DNA of 64,000 nucleotides from Nocardioides halotolerans DSM 19273 (GCF_000422805.1 NZ_KE383922.1:99984-163983); one strand, 5' to 3'; positions 16,664-25,435 are shown, numbered from the stretch's first letter. Numbers and translations are program-made. Notes: generated from the sequence alone by a model not told the origin.

Positions 16664-17986
16664 TCACGCGGCGCGACGGCTGGTCGCGTCATCACGGAAG
16701 GCGTCGCGTGGTCGCTGGACTGATGCCAGTGAGGCGATGTCCCTACCGAGGAAAAGAGCTCCCAGCCACCCGAGCGAGACGCGGGTCTTCCGCTCCCAGG
16801 TCGGCACCGCGAGCACGTGGTAGCCGCGGTGGATGATCCACGCAGGCAGACCTTTGATGGTGATAGGACCTGACTGGAAGATCCCGTGTCCGATGCCGAG
16901 AGTCGCGATGGTGCCGAGACTACGGTGCCGGTAGGCCTTCGGAGTACGTCCGCGAATGACCGCCGCGAGGTTCTTGGCCAAACGCTTGCCTTGGCGCACC
17001 GCGTGTTGGGCGTTGGGGATTGTGTAGGCGCCGGCCCCAGATGCAAGGTCTGGCACGGCGGCGTCGTCTCCCGCAGCCCAAGCGTGATCGATGGGTTCAT
17101 CCTCGGTCCCGACGCGTAGGTCAGGCCGGACGATGACGAGACCCCGCTCGTCGGTCGGAAGGTCGGTATGGCGAGAGACAACGGGGTTGGCCGCGATCCC
17201 GGCAGTCCACACGACCAACCCGGCGTCGATGGACACGCCGTTCGACAGTTCGACCCGACCGTCGACCACGGACGTGACGGTCGTGTTCAGGTGCACAATC
17301 GCGCCACGCGACTGCAGGTGGCGTTCCACCCACACCCTCGCGGGAGGCGTGACCTCCGGAAGGATGTGGTCACTGGCGTCGACCAGGTGGAAGGCCAGTT
17401 CATCGCGAGACAGGTCTGGGTGGTACTTGGAGAGTGCCGTGGCAAGACTGAGCAGTTCTCCGAATCCTTCGACGCCGGCGAAGCCACCCCCGATGAACAC
17501 CACGGTGAGTCGCCGTTGGCGCTCCGGCCCGCGCCGAAGGCTGACTGCCTCGTCGAACGCAGTCAGCACCGCATCGCGCACAGCCACCGCCTCCTCGATG
17601 CGCTTCAAGCCGATGGCCTTTTCCGCGATGCCGGGCACAGGGAACACGCGAGTGACTGCGCCAGCGGTCACCACGACCTCGTCGTAGGAAAGGTCCGCCA
17701 TGCTTCCATCCGGCAGCTCGACTCGGACGGTCCGAGCGGCATGGTCGATTGCCGTGGCACGCCCACTGACGATCCGGGTCCTGCGCAGGTGACGGTGGAG
17801 CGGCACGATGGCGTGCCTGGCCTCGATCGAGCCGGCCGCCACCTCGGGCAAGAAGGGCTGGTAGGTCATGTACGGCGCCGGATCGACCACAATGACTTCG
17901 GCTTCTCCTCGGCGTAGTCGCTTCTCCAGCCCCCACGCTGTGTAGAAGCCGGCGTAGCCTCCGCCGACGATCACGATCTTCCTCAT
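16664..17986 (-). CDS. Type II NADH:quinone oxidoreductase-like FAD protein
   Basis: 440 residues. N-terminal FAD-binding Rossmann motif IVIVGGGYAGFYTAWGLEKR, then EVIVVDPAPYMTYQPFLPEVAAGSIEARHAIVPLH, which is close to actinobacterial Ndh. NAD-binding motif VVFIGGGFAGVEGFGELLSLA near 165. The second FAD contact is HAWAAGDDAAVPDL, and the quinone-site region is AYTIPNAQHAVRQGKRLAKN. NDH-2 passes electrons from NADH to menaquinone without pumping. AAGGAAG precedes ATG 17986. It overlaps the upstream ltrA-like gene by 4 nt and is followed by a 60-aa membrane protein, so a three-gene operon. Confidence 0.88.
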   Translation of the reverse strand: MRKIVIVGGGYAGFYTAWGLEKRLRRGEAEVIVVDPAPYMTYQPFLPEVAAGSIEARHAIVPLHRHLRRTRIVSGRATAIDHAARTVRVELPDGSMADLSYDEVVVTAGAVTRVFPVPGIAEKAIGLKRIEEAVAVRDAVLTAFDEAVSLRRGPERQRRLTVVFIGGGFAGVEGFGELLSLATALSKYHPDLSRDELAFHLVDASDHILPEVTPPARVWVERHLQSRGAIVHLNTTVTSVVDGRVELSNGVSIDAGLVVWTAGIAANPVVSRHTDLPTDERGLVIVRPDLRVGTEDEPIDHAWAAGDDAAVPDLASGAGAYTIPNAQHAVRQGKRLAKNLAAVIRGRTPKAYRHRSLGTIATLGIGHGIFQSGPITIKGLPAWIIHRGYHVLAVPTWERKTRVSLGWLGALFLGRDIASLASVQRPRDAFRDDATSRRAA

Positions 17987-19203
17987 GCGACTTCCTTTCG
18001 TGAGTTGCGGTGTCGTGACGCGGCGACTTCATCAGAGGCCGCGGCGCCGACTGTGATCGCGGCGACTAGTGCCAGTGCGGTGAGCAGACCGGTGTGGTCT
18101 GCGACTAGGACGACAGCTGCCAAACCAGCCACGACAGCACTGGTGGTGATGCTGACGCGCGGCCTCTCTGCCTCGGCGGGCACTGTGATCAGATCGAGCA
18201 CCACGAGGAACCCCGCGACAGGAACGGCCACCGCGGCCACAGCACTCGTGACAGCCAAGTGCTGCGCGCGCCCCACACTCGCGGCCACCACTACCTCGAG
18301 TCCGGCGGCCAGCGCGCCCAGCGCTGCGAACACAAAGTAGTGCCCGTACCCCCACACGAACGACCACCCTCGGCGTGCCTCCAGCTGCGCTCCGGCGGGC
18401 GTCACGAAGTAGCGCCACCACACTGCTGCCACGATGCTCAGCGCAGCCATGGCGACTGCCGTGAGGGACAGGGCACCTGCGTCCTCGACGATGGTCGAAA
18501 CGGCTGAGGAAGCCGCAAATACCCCTTCGCCGAGGAGGATGATGGCGAACAGCGCATAGCGCTCGGCAATGTGATGAGGGTGCCAGCTGGTGGGTGCCGG
18601 ACGCTCCGCCCATGCGGGGAGCGTGAGCTCCAGGAACACGAGCACCAAGAACGTGACCGTGGTCCAGTGGTTCCCCACGGGTAGCCGGGCAACCCACAGG
18701 ACCTCGAGGGCAGTCAGCCCGCCTGCGTACCTGAGCGACGTGGCCCGTCCCGACGGGTGCTGGACCCACGCGCGGATCCACATGCTGAGCAGCGCCAACC
18801 GCATGATCAGGTAGCCCAGAGTGACCACGGCGTAGTCGCCGCTCTCGAAGGCGGGACCGATGCCAGCGGCGAGAACCAGCACGCCACCCATCTGGACGAA
18901 CGCGGCCAAGCGGTAGGTCACGTCATCGCAGTCGTAGGCCGAGGCGAACCACGTGAAGCTCATCCAGGCCCACCAGATGGCGAAGAAGACCATGAGAAAC
19001 GGCCCGATGGCGGCGGCTGAGTGACCATCGATCGTGGCATGGGCGAGGTTCCCCGACAGCTGGGCCACGGCCGCGACGAAGGTCAGGTCGAAGAACAGCT
19101 CCAGCGGGGTGACTGCACGGTGGGCTTCGTCAACCGGGCGCGCCCCCATGCGCCGTTGGCCCACTGGCTGGGCTGCCGATTCCAAGTCATTGGTAGCAGG
19201 CAA
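17983..19203 (-). CDS. Low-temperature-requirement protein A (LtrA) family membrane protein
   Basis: 406 residues, TTG start at 19203 with GAGGAG 5 nt upstream. The signature VTPLELFFDLTFVAAVAQLS is diagnostic of LtrA proteins, as are WWAWMSFTWFASAYDCDDVTYRL and HIAERYALFAIILLGEGVFAAS. About ten membrane helices. The function is poorly defined: named from a Listeria cold-growth locus and linked to envelope stress. First gene of the LtrA-NDH-2-60-aa protein operon; an ECF-type promoter motif lies at 19275-19301, about 72 nt upstream, and a second one at 19426-19452. Confidence 0.9.
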   Translation of the reverse strand: MPATNDLESAAQPVGQRRMGARPVDEAHRAVTPLELFFDLTFVAAVAQLSGNLAHATIDGHSAAAIGPFLMVFFAIWWAWMSFTWFASAYDCDDVTYRLAAFVQMGGVLVLAAGIGPAFESGDYAVVTLGYLIMRLALLSMWIRAWVQHPSGRATSLRYAGGLTALEVLWVARLPVGNHWTTVTFLVLVFLELTLPAWAERPAPTSWHPHHIAERYALFAIILLGEGVFAASSAVSTIVEDAGALSLTAVAMAALSIVAAVWWRYFVTPAGAQLEARRGWSFVWGYGHYFVFAALGALAAGLEVVVAASVGRAQHLAVTSAVAAVAVPVAGFLVVLDLITVPAEAERPRVSITTSAVVAGLAAVVLVADHTGLLTALALVAAITVGAAASDEVAASRHRNSRKEVA

Positions 19204-19274
19204 CAGGGGCTCCTCACGATCGCGTACCGTCGCCCATCCATGGCGGTCCGGCCGGCGTTGCGGTCTGCCATACA

Positions 19275-19301
19275 GACCCCGGCCGGCTCACTGCTGTGAC
19301 G
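19275..19301 (-). promoter_or_regulatory. ECF41-type promoter motif (LtrA operon, proximal)
   Basis: Minus strand: CGTCACA, 16 nt, GGTC (plus-strand GACC at 19275-19278, TGTGACG at 19295-19301). Confidence 0.68.
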
Positions 19302-19425
19302 AAACGTTGGTGACGAGTGGGTCCAGTCGCTCTCTGCTTCCGGCCTGGCGGTCGCCGTCCGCCCCGGTGAAACCCGGTCTCCTCGTCCTCACCTGCGACT
19401 CGACCGACGTTCCGTCATCGAGATT

Positions 19426-19452
19426 GACCGAGCAGTCGAGCGAAATGTGACA
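19426..19452 (-). promoter_or_regulatory. ECF41-type promoter motif (distal, no matching gene)
   Basis: Minus strand: TGTCACA, 16 nt, GGTC, a perfect island match. The nearest downstream gene is LtrA, 220 nt away, which already has a proximal copy. It may be a second promoter or the leftover of a lost gene. Confidence 0.65.
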
Positions 19453-19471
19453 GTCGGGTATGGCCGGCGCA

Positions 19472-19655
19472 CTACTCGACCAGCTTCCCTACGGTCGACA
19501 CGTCCTGCATCAATACTGCGATCTCTTCAGGCACCGGAGGGATGGCCTCGTGAGTCACCCCTGCGCCAGGCGACCACATCAGATTGACCTGCAGCTCGGG
19601 GTCAAGCTCGGGATAGTCGCTGCGGTTGTGGCAACCACGGGTTTCACGCCGCACG
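19472..19655 (-). pseudogene. C-terminal fragment of a succinate dehydrogenase/aspartate oxidase-type flavoprotein
   Basis: In a frame different from the oxidoreductase it joins: RRETRGCHNRSDYPELDPEL, then QVNLMWSPGAGVTHEAIPPV and EEIAVLMQ. The E-(S/T)-R-G-x-H-x-R-x-D-(Y/H)-P-E motif is the conserved end of the SdhA/FrdA/NadB family. Everything before it is missing; the fragment starts where the neighbouring alcohol-dehydrogenase-like gene loses homology (about 19655). A deletion or recombination scar. Confidence 0.7.
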
Positions 19656-20499
19656 AGTTAAAGCCGCGCAAGCTCGCATCACGCGGGTAGAGCTGCCCGA
19701 CCGGGAGTATCGAGCGCACGGCGAGTCCGGCCATCACGACGGCTCTCGCCCGAGGCTTCAACGACGGCAGTACCAGCTCGAAACGATACTGCCCACTGGT
19801 GTCCCACCAGATGTCGATTCCGTCGGGCGCTGCCCGGCGCAGCCGGTCGCCCAAGTCCGGAGAGGCGTAGTCCAGAACGAGGTCAGCGCCATCCCGTCGA
19901 CACGACTCCGCGTCCGCAGCGGAGCAGGTCGCCACCACACGCGCCCCGTGAGAGCGAGCGATCTGCACGACTGCGCTGCCCACACCTCCGCTTGCACCTT
20001 CGACGAAGACGACGTCGTCCGGCTGGATGCCGCACTCACGCACCAGGCCGACATGGGCCGTGGCGGCGGTGTGCACCACGGCCACGGCGGTGACCGGATC
20101 GACGGGTCGTGGCAGCGGGTAGACACGTTCCGCCGGTGCGACGGCGTACTCGGAGAACGAGCCCTGCCTACCTGCATGCCCCAGGCTGTTGCACCACACC
20201 CTGTCGCCAATACGGAGGTCGACCACTCCCGTGCCGACGTCGGCGACGGTCCCCACCAGGTCCCGCCCGATCACGAAGGGAAACGGAGTGTGTTTCTCGT
20301 AGGCACCGGATCGCACGAATAGGTCAACGTGGTTCACGCCGCAGACCTCCGTGCGGATGAGCACGTCGGTTGGCCCCGGCCCGGGAGTCGGCAGCATGCC
20401 GACCTCGATGTTCTCCACACTGCCCGTCGCACGAATGAACGCAGCCCGCATCTGAGCCGGCAGACCAGTGTCAGTCGTCGTCACGCTTCGTCCGGCCAT
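19579..20499 (-). CDS. Zinc-independent MDR-type quinone oxidoreductase, C-terminally truncated
   Basis: 306 residues. N-terminal GroES-like domain with EVCGVNHVDLFVRSGAY, IGRDLVGTVADVG and GDRVWCNSLGHAGRQGSFSEYAV. The Rossmann domain has the NADPH motif VFVEGASGGVGSAVVQIARS. Homologues are about 330-340 residues. After PVGQLYPRDASLRGF, family sequence stops, and the last 24 residues are an out-of-frame reading of an SdhA-like fragment. The lost helix normally completes the nucleotide domain, so activity is doubtful. Ribosome site GGAGG before ATG 20499. Divergent from the 20657 hydrolase, each with its own ECF-type promoter motif. Confidence 0.78.
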   Translation of the reverse strand: MAGRSVTTTDTGLPAQMRAAFIRATGSVENIEVGMLPTPGPGPTDVLIRTEVCGVNHVDLFVRSGAYEKHTPFPFVIGRDLVGTVADVGTGVVDLRIGDRVWCNSLGHAGRQGSFSEYAVAPAERVYPLPRPVDPVTAVAVVHTAATAHVGLVRECGIQPDDVVFVEGASGGVGSAVVQIARSHGARVVATCSAADAESCRRDGADLVLDYASPDLGDRLRRAAPDGIDIWWDTSGQYRFELVLPSLKPRARAVVMAGLAVRSILPVGQLYPRDASLRGFNSCGVKPVVATTAATIPSLTPSCRSI

Positions 20500-20539
20500 C
20501 AGGTCCTCCTTCGAGGCTGGCGAACTGCGACTCAGGGGT

Positions 20540-20566
20540 GACCGACTGGCCAGCCCAACCGTGACA
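20540..20566 (-). promoter_or_regulatory. ECF41-type promoter motif (quinone oxidoreductase)
   Basis: Minus strand: TGTCACG, 16 nt, GGTC. Back to back with the plus-strand copy at 20576-20602; the two -35 elements are 9 nt apart. The -10 element is about 40 nt from the start codon. Confidence 0.75.
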
Positions 20567-20575
20567 GCGCGTGGG

Positions 20576-20602
20576 TGTCACAAGGTGACGCTCCTCCCGG
20601 TC
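20576..20602 (+). promoter_or_regulatory. ECF41-type promoter motif (epoxide-hydrolase-like gene)
   Basis: TGTCACA (20576-20582), 16 nt, GGTC (20599-20602). A perfect consensus, 55 nt before ATG 20657. Confidence 0.78.
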
Positions 20603-20656
20603 GGGTGGTGGCCGAGGCATTCCGAGGACGCGACGTCGACGAACCCAGGAGAGGTC

Positions 20657-21619
20657 ATGAGCCACCCAGACCGGATGTCACCGCTCAAGGAGATCCGGAG
20701 CGGAGTCCTCGACGTGACCTACTACGAGGACGGACCCGCGGACGGGCCGGTCGTGCTGCTTCTGCATGGGTACCCGTACGACATCCACAGCTATGTCGAG
20801 GTGGCCCCGCAGCTCGCGGAGCGGGGGTTCAGGGTCATCGTCCCCTTCCTGCGTGGCCATGGCCAGACTCGGTTCCTCGACGACAAGACCAGCCGGTCCG
20901 GCCAGCAGGCCGCACTTGGCGCGGACGCGGTATCGCTCCTCGACGCGCTCGACGTGCCTCGCGCGATCATCGGCGGCTACGACTGGGGAGGTCGTGCGGC
21001 ATGCGTGGCGGCGGCGCTGTGGCCCGAAAGGGTCGTTGGGCTCGTGAGCGTCAACGGATACCTCATCCAGGACATCGCCATCGCCGAGCGGCCGATCCGG
21101 CCGGATCTGGAGGCGGGCTTCTGGTACTTCTACTACTTCCTGACTGAGCGTGGCCGGGCGGGACTACGCGCGAATCGACGCGAGATCGCGGAGGTGATCT
21201 GGCGCCGCAACTCTCCTGAGTGGCACTTCCTTCAAAGCCAGCTCGACCTGGCCTCGGAAGCCTTCATGAACCCCGACTACGTCGAGGTTGTGATCCACTC
21301 ATACCGCCACCGACTCGGGCGAGCAGATGGTGCGCTGGAGTACGCCGACATCGAGAGCCGGCTCGCGCTGCTGCCGCCGATCACTGTGCCCACGGTCACC
21401 CTGGATGGTCTCGCTGACGGCAACTTCCCGGCGACCGATGGGACGCGCGACATCGACCGTTTCGTGGGGCCGAGGAGGCACCACCAGGTCGCGCTGGCCG
21501 GACACAACTTGCCCCAAGAGGCCCCCGCCGCATTTGTCGATGCCGTTCTCGAGGTGGCGGAACTCGCAGACCAGCACTCAACCGGCGTCGGGCAAGGCGG
21601 TCCTGAGCTCGTTGCGTGA
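20657..21619 (+). CDS. Alpha/beta-hydrolase with Asp nucleophile (epoxide hydrolase / dehalogenase type)
   Basis: 320 residues from ATG 20657, with AGGAGAGGTC as ribosome site. The oxyanion motif LLLHGYPYDIHSY precedes the nucleophile elbow IIGGYDWGGRAACVAA, where Asp replaces Ser. This puts it with epoxide hydrolases and haloalkane dehalogenases rather than esterases. The cap contains EAGFWYFYYFLTERGRAG. The acid and His are likely in LDGLADGNFPATDGT and VALAGHNLPQEAP. Substrate unknown; electrophile detoxification fits the setting (inference). The 3' end overlaps the LAL regulator by 42 nt. A decayed homologue lies at 39709-40167. Confidence 0.85.
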   Translation: MSHPDRMSPLKEIRSGVLDVTYYEDGPADGPVVLLLHGYPYDIHSYVEVAPQLAERGFRVIVPFLRGHGQTRFLDDKTSRSGQQAALGADAVSLLDALDVPRAIIGGYDWGGRAACVAAALWPERVVGLVSVNGYLIQDIAIAERPIRPDLEAGFWYFYYFLTERGRAGLRANRREIAEVIWRRNSPEWHFLQSQLDLASEAFMNPDYVEVVIHSYRHRLGRADGALEYADIESRLALLPPITVPTVTLDGLADGNFPATDGTRDIDRFVGPRRHHQVALAGHNLPQEAPAAFVDAVLEVAELADQHSTGVGQGGPELVA

Positions 21620-24352
21620 CCTGATCCCGAGCTTCACGAACACCTTGCGCAGGTGCCACTCGGCGGTGTGTGCACTGATGAACAACCGCGCCCCGATCTC
21701 GCGGTTGGTGAGACCGTCGCGAGCCAGTTGGGCCACGTTCAGCTCCTGGTCTGTGAGCTCCTCGGGCCTGTCCGAACGGCGGGCGCGAAGGGTCTCGCCG
21801 GTGGCATTGAGCTCGCGTCGAGCGCGCTCGGCGAAGCCGGCCATCCCACATGCGGTCAACCCGTCATACGCCGCCCGGAGTTGATGGCGGGCATCGATTC
21901 GACGGTTCACCCGGCGCAGCATCTCGCCGTACAACAGTTGGCTGCGTGCCTTGAGCATCGGCACTCGCAGGCCGTCGAAACCTTCGACGGCCGCTCGGTA
22001 CAGGTCCTCGCCCTCGTCACCCTCTCGCAGCTGTGCCTCTGCAAGCGCCATCAACGATTGCGCCCAGCTGCTGTCTCCCGCCGGCCGTGTCACCTCGGCC
22101 AGTCGCTCCACCGCTTCCTGAGCGATCGCGTACTCACTCACGCGGGTCGCGGCTTCGACCACCTCCAGAAGGGTGCGCATCGCGTGGCCGAGCTCGTGGG
22201 AGTACGGGAGCTCCTTGCGTCCGGACTCAAGCGCTTCCCGGTAACGTCCCGCTCCGTTGTAGACCAAAGCCTCCGCCATGTTGGCAACCGTGAGCGCATA
22301 GCCTTCCCCGCGCGCCTGCCCATCCGCCCTCAGCTGCTCGGCTCGAAGCTCCACCTCCTCCACGTGTCCGCGGTAGGCAGCGACGAAGGTCCTCGCGAGC
22401 TGCGGCAGCGGGTGCCCGGTGATCGACACGATGACGTCGATGTCGTCGCAGATGGCTTCAGCGGCGTCCAGGTCACCGTTGAAGGTGCGTACAACCATCA
22501 ACAGGTTCAACGCCATGGGCAGCACGGTGAGGACGCCCCCCGCCCGGGCCAGCTGGACCTGTCGCTCGGCAAGAGTGCGGAGACCTTCGGCGTCCCACAC
22601 GTCCTGTGCCGCCCGGCCGCCGAACCACATCCAGTGCAGCTCGCGAGAATCAGCAGGCTGCTCCAGGAACGCGCGCACCGCACGGCGCACGGTGGGCAAG
22701 CCGGCTTCCAAACCTTCAGCCGAAAGCAACGCCTGACCACGCAGAATCAGGTCACTCGCGCGCTCGGACTCGTCGTCCGCCGTCGCCGCCAGGATCGCCG
22801 CGGCGACCTCGCCAACGGCGCCGGGCTCGCCCAGTCGGCCGGCATAGACAGCCGCCGACAAGGCCAACATGTAAGTGTCGCGGGCTAGTGCCTGATCGTG
22901 CGGTTCGAGAGCCTGCGCTGCTGCTAGAAGCGCCCGCGGCGCGCTACGATCGCGCCGCAACACGTATCCGACGCGGGCCCGCAGTCGACCGATCAGCGCC
23001 TCCTGGTGCGGGGTCCATGCTTCATCGCGGGCGCTTTCTATCAGCCCCAAGGCGGCGTCCGCAGCGCCCGCGTCTAGCTTGGCCTCCGCAGCGGCGATCA
23101 GCCTGGCAGCGCGGAGCTCCGGCTCGGGCGACAGCTCTGCGGCGCGCTCGAGGAAGGCGGCCGCCGCTGCGACGCCACCCCGGGTCCGAGCACGCTCGGC
23201 CGACTTTTCGAGCTCACCGGCCACCTCCTCGTCCGGACCCTGGGTCGCATTGGCCCGATGCCAGGCGCGACGGTCAGGATCACGGTCGACGTACGTCGCC
23301 TCCGCAAGAGCCGCGTGGACGGAGCGCCTGTTCTCGGCCGAGGCCGCGCGGTACACCGCGGAGCGGATGAGCGGATGTCGGAAGGTGACGCGGGCACCCA
23401 CGACGAGAGCCTCCGCCTGCTGGGCGGCGTCAAGGTGCTCGGGACCCAGACCGAGCCTCGCGCTGGCCCTCCAGAGCAGTCCGACATCGCCGGTCGGGTC
23501 CGCGGCTGCAAGCACCAGCAGTAGGCGCGTGGGCGCGGGCAGTGACTCCAGTTGCGTGAGCAGGCTCTGCTCGATACGCCGCTGTAGCGGCATGGAGCTC
23601 ACCAAGGCGAAGCCACCGGCTGTCGCTGCGGGATCCAGGGTGCGAGGCAGTTCGCGCAAGGCGAGGGGGTTTCCTCGGGACTCAGCCATGAGCTGGTCGC
23701 GCACCCGTTCGTCGAGAGCCCCCGGGAATGCCAGTCGCAGGAGTGCGCGAGCATCCTCGTCTCCGAGACCATCGAGAACGAGCTGTGGCAGATCCGCGAA
23801 GTGATCGTCCACCTGCCGCGTAGCCACAACCACGGCGACGCCTTCTGCATCCAGCCGGCGCGCCACGCTCGCGACCGCTCGGCCCGAGACGCGGTCGAGC
23901 CACTGGGCATCGTCGATGATGCAGAGCAGAGCTTCGTCGCCAGCGACATGCGTCAGCAGATTCAGCACTCCCAACCCGACGAGCAGCGGGTTCGGCGCAC
24001 CCTCATCACGGAGCCCAAACGCTGTCTCCAATGCCCCTCGCTGGGGTTCCGGAAGCGGGACCGACGCCGTCATCAAGGGCCCACACATGAGCTGCAGGCC
24101 GGCGTAGGTGAGCTCCATCTCGCTCTCGGAGGCGACCGTGCGCACCACCCGCACATTGGGCCCAGCCAGTTCGACGACCCGGTCCAGCAGGGCTGTCTTG
24201 CCGACACCCGCTTCGCCGCTGAGAACCAGCGCACCGCTGCGGCCGTCGCGAGCCCGGTTGACGAGCGTCAGAAGCCGAGCAAGCTCACGGTCGCGACCGA
24301 GCAGCGATGACGCGCCGGCGTTGGAGGAGGCAAGGGCGGCGCGCTCGATCAT
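21578..24352 (-). CDS. LAL-type LuxR regulator (large ATP-binding)
   Basis: 924 residues from ATG 24352 (MIERAALASS). AAA-like domain: LLGRDRELARLLTLVNRARD, Walker A LSGEAGVGKTALL near 44, Walker B LLCIIDDAQWLDRVSGRAV. The middle is TPR/helical repeats (EQSLLTQLESLPAPTRLLLVLAAADPTGD and more). The C-terminal LuxR HTH is LTDQELNVAQLARDGLTNRE followed by IGARLFISAHTAEWHLRKVF. MalT-like regulators respond to small inducers or proteins. Located 85 nt downstream of the ECF sigma gene on the same strand, and possibly cotranscribed; convergent with the hydrolase gene. A frameshifted, internally deleted copy lies at 39177-39700. Confidence 0.88.
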   Translation of the reverse strand: MIERAALASSNAGASSLLGRDRELARLLTLVNRARDGRSGALVLSGEAGVGKTALLDRVVELAGPNVRVVRTVASESEMELTYAGLQLMCGPLMTASVPLPEPQRGALETAFGLRDEGAPNPLLVGLGVLNLLTHVAGDEALLCIIDDAQWLDRVSGRAVASVARRLDAEGVAVVVATRQVDDHFADLPQLVLDGLGDEDARALLRLAFPGALDERVRDQLMAESRGNPLALRELPRTLDPAATAGGFALVSSMPLQRRIEQSLLTQLESLPAPTRLLLVLAAADPTGDVGLLWRASARLGLGPEHLDAAQQAEALVVGARVTFRHPLIRSAVYRAASAENRRSVHAALAEATYVDRDPDRRAWHRANATQGPDEEVAGELEKSAERARTRGGVAAAAAFLERAAELSPEPELRAARLIAAAEAKLDAGAADAALGLIESARDEAWTPHQEALIGRLRARVGYVLRRDRSAPRALLAAAQALEPHDQALARDTYMLALSAAVYAGRLGEPGAVGEVAAAILAATADDESERASDLILRGQALLSAEGLEAGLPTVRRAVRAFLEQPADSRELHWMWFGGRAAQDVWDAEGLRTLAERQVQLARAGGVLTVLPMALNLLMVVRTFNGDLDAAEAICDDIDVIVSITGHPLPQLARTFVAAYRGHVEEVELRAEQLRADGQARGEGYALTVANMAEALVYNGAGRYREALESGRKELPYSHELGHAMRTLLEVVEAATRVSEYAIAQEAVERLAEVTRPAGDSSWAQSLMALAEAQLREGDEGEDLYRAAVEGFDGLRVPMLKARSQLLYGEMLRRVNRRIDARHQLRAAYDGLTACGMAGFAERARRELNATGETLRARRSDRPEELTDQELNVAQLARDGLTNREIGARLFISAHTAEWHLRKVFVKLGIRSRNELRTALPDAG

Positions 24353-24437
24353 GAGAATCCGTGGGAGAAGTCTATCCGTTGCAGGGTAGTCCGTAGCGCT
24401 GAGCGCGGCCACTGGCACAGTTGGGTGGGGCCTCCCG

Positions 24438-25184
24438 TCAGGCCGCTTGGGATGCGACTCGGGCGGAGCCTGTGGTGGCTCGGCCATGGCGCCCACGCGA
24501 CTTTGAACAGCGGGGTGCAGCGTGGGCCGCTTCGACCAGCAGGTCCACGAGCCCGGCGAGATTGCCGGTCTCGTTGGCGTCAATGAACGCCTCAACCAGC
24601 CGCCGATGAGCGTCCCGGTTGACGCGTCGAACACGGCTACTCGCGAGGCTGACATGGCCGCGACGCACAAGTTGGCGAACGTTGGCGGGGCTGGTACCGA
24701 GAAGCTCTGCGATCTCGTCGTACGGGAAATCGAAGCACTTCCTCAAGACGAAGGCTGCCAGCTCGCCGGGGCTGAGCTTGGCCATCAGGAACCCCATGGT
24801 GCGCTCGACCGTTTCGGTTCGATCAGCATGATCAGTGGGGTCCTGGGAGAGATCCAGTGAAGCGCGCGGCGCCTCGGTGGGCAGCTCATGGCGGTGGCGC
24901 GCCGACTGGACGAGGTTGATGGCAAGGTGGGTAGTCGCAGTGGTCAGGAACGCGGCCGGGTTGTTGATCTGCCGACGGTCCACACGCTGCCAGCGCATCC
25001 ATGCTTCCTGGACGACGTCCTCGGCGGCGGCGAAGTCACCCACCACCCGGTAGGCGACGCGGAGCAGCCGAGTCCGCTCGGCGAGGAAGACCTTCACCGC
25101 CATGTCCATCTCTCCGTCCGAGACCGGCGCACTCGAGTGGAGTGCCTCGGAGTGGAGCGCCACAGCGGCAGTGTGCGTTGACAT
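24438..25184 (-). CDS. ECF sigma factor (ECF41/SigJ-like), C-terminal SnoaL domain apparently truncated
   Basis: 248 residues, with GAGGAAG before ATG 25184. Sigma region 2: FLAERTRLLRVAYRVVGDFAAAEDVVQEAWMRWQ. Region 4: LSPGELAAFVLRKCFDFPYDEIAELLGTSPANVRQLVRRGH. Then DAHRRLVEAFIDANETGNLAGLVDLL begins the SnoaL-like extension typical of ECF41-related sigmas, but after about 25 residues it turns into unrelated Ala/Arg/Ser-rich sequence and stops. Full members are about 290-330 residues. Known for ECF41: the extension regulates the sigma, and partial truncation can raise activity. No anti-sigma gene is adjacent. Presumed driver of the TGTCACA-N16-GGTC promoters of the island (inference). Confidence 0.85.
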   Translation of the reverse strand: MSTHTAAVALHSEALHSSAPVSDGEMDMAVKVFLAERTRLLRVAYRVVGDFAAAEDVVQEAWMRWQRVDRRQINNPAAFLTTATTHLAINLVQSARHRHELPTEAPRASLDLSQDPTDHADRTETVERTMGFLMAKLSPGELAAFVLRKCFDFPYDEIAELLGTSPANVRQLVRRGHVSLASSRVRRVNRDAHRRLVEAFIDANETGNLAGLVDLLVEAAHAAPRCSKSRGRHGRATTGSARVASQAA

Positions 25185-25341
25185 CTTGACTTCCTCTCGG
25201 ACAGGGCAGTCGGATCTCGACCTGCTGTTGACGAGCCTCCTTCGCGAGCGCCGTTGATCGCGCCCCTGAAGTCCGTAGTGGGTCCGTAGTCAGTCCGTAG
25301 TCAGTCGGTGCCGGCCGCACGAAGGGTGGCCCGCTGTTGTT

Positions 25342-25368
25342 GACATAGCGGCCGCGGCAGGCGTGACC
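25342..25368 (-). promoter_or_regulatory. Weaker ECF41-type promoter motif (sigma gene, possible autoregulation)
   Basis: Minus strand: GGTCACG, 16 nt, TGTC. Three mismatches from the consensus, but with exact spacing and the same back-to-back placement against the 25375-25401 motif as at the other two divergent pairs. Confidence 0.45.
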
Positions 25369-25374
25369 ACGGGC

Positions 25375-25401
25375 TGTCACGCAGCCGAGCGCGACCTGGT
25401 C
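25375..25401 (+). promoter_or_regulatory. ECF41-type promoter motif (zinc-ribbon gene)
   Basis: TGTCACG (25375-25381), 16 nt, GGTC (25398-25401); 35 nt before GTG 25436. Confidence 0.72.
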
Positions 25402-25435
25402 GAAACGGGAGGCTCACGCGACCAAGGAGACGACG

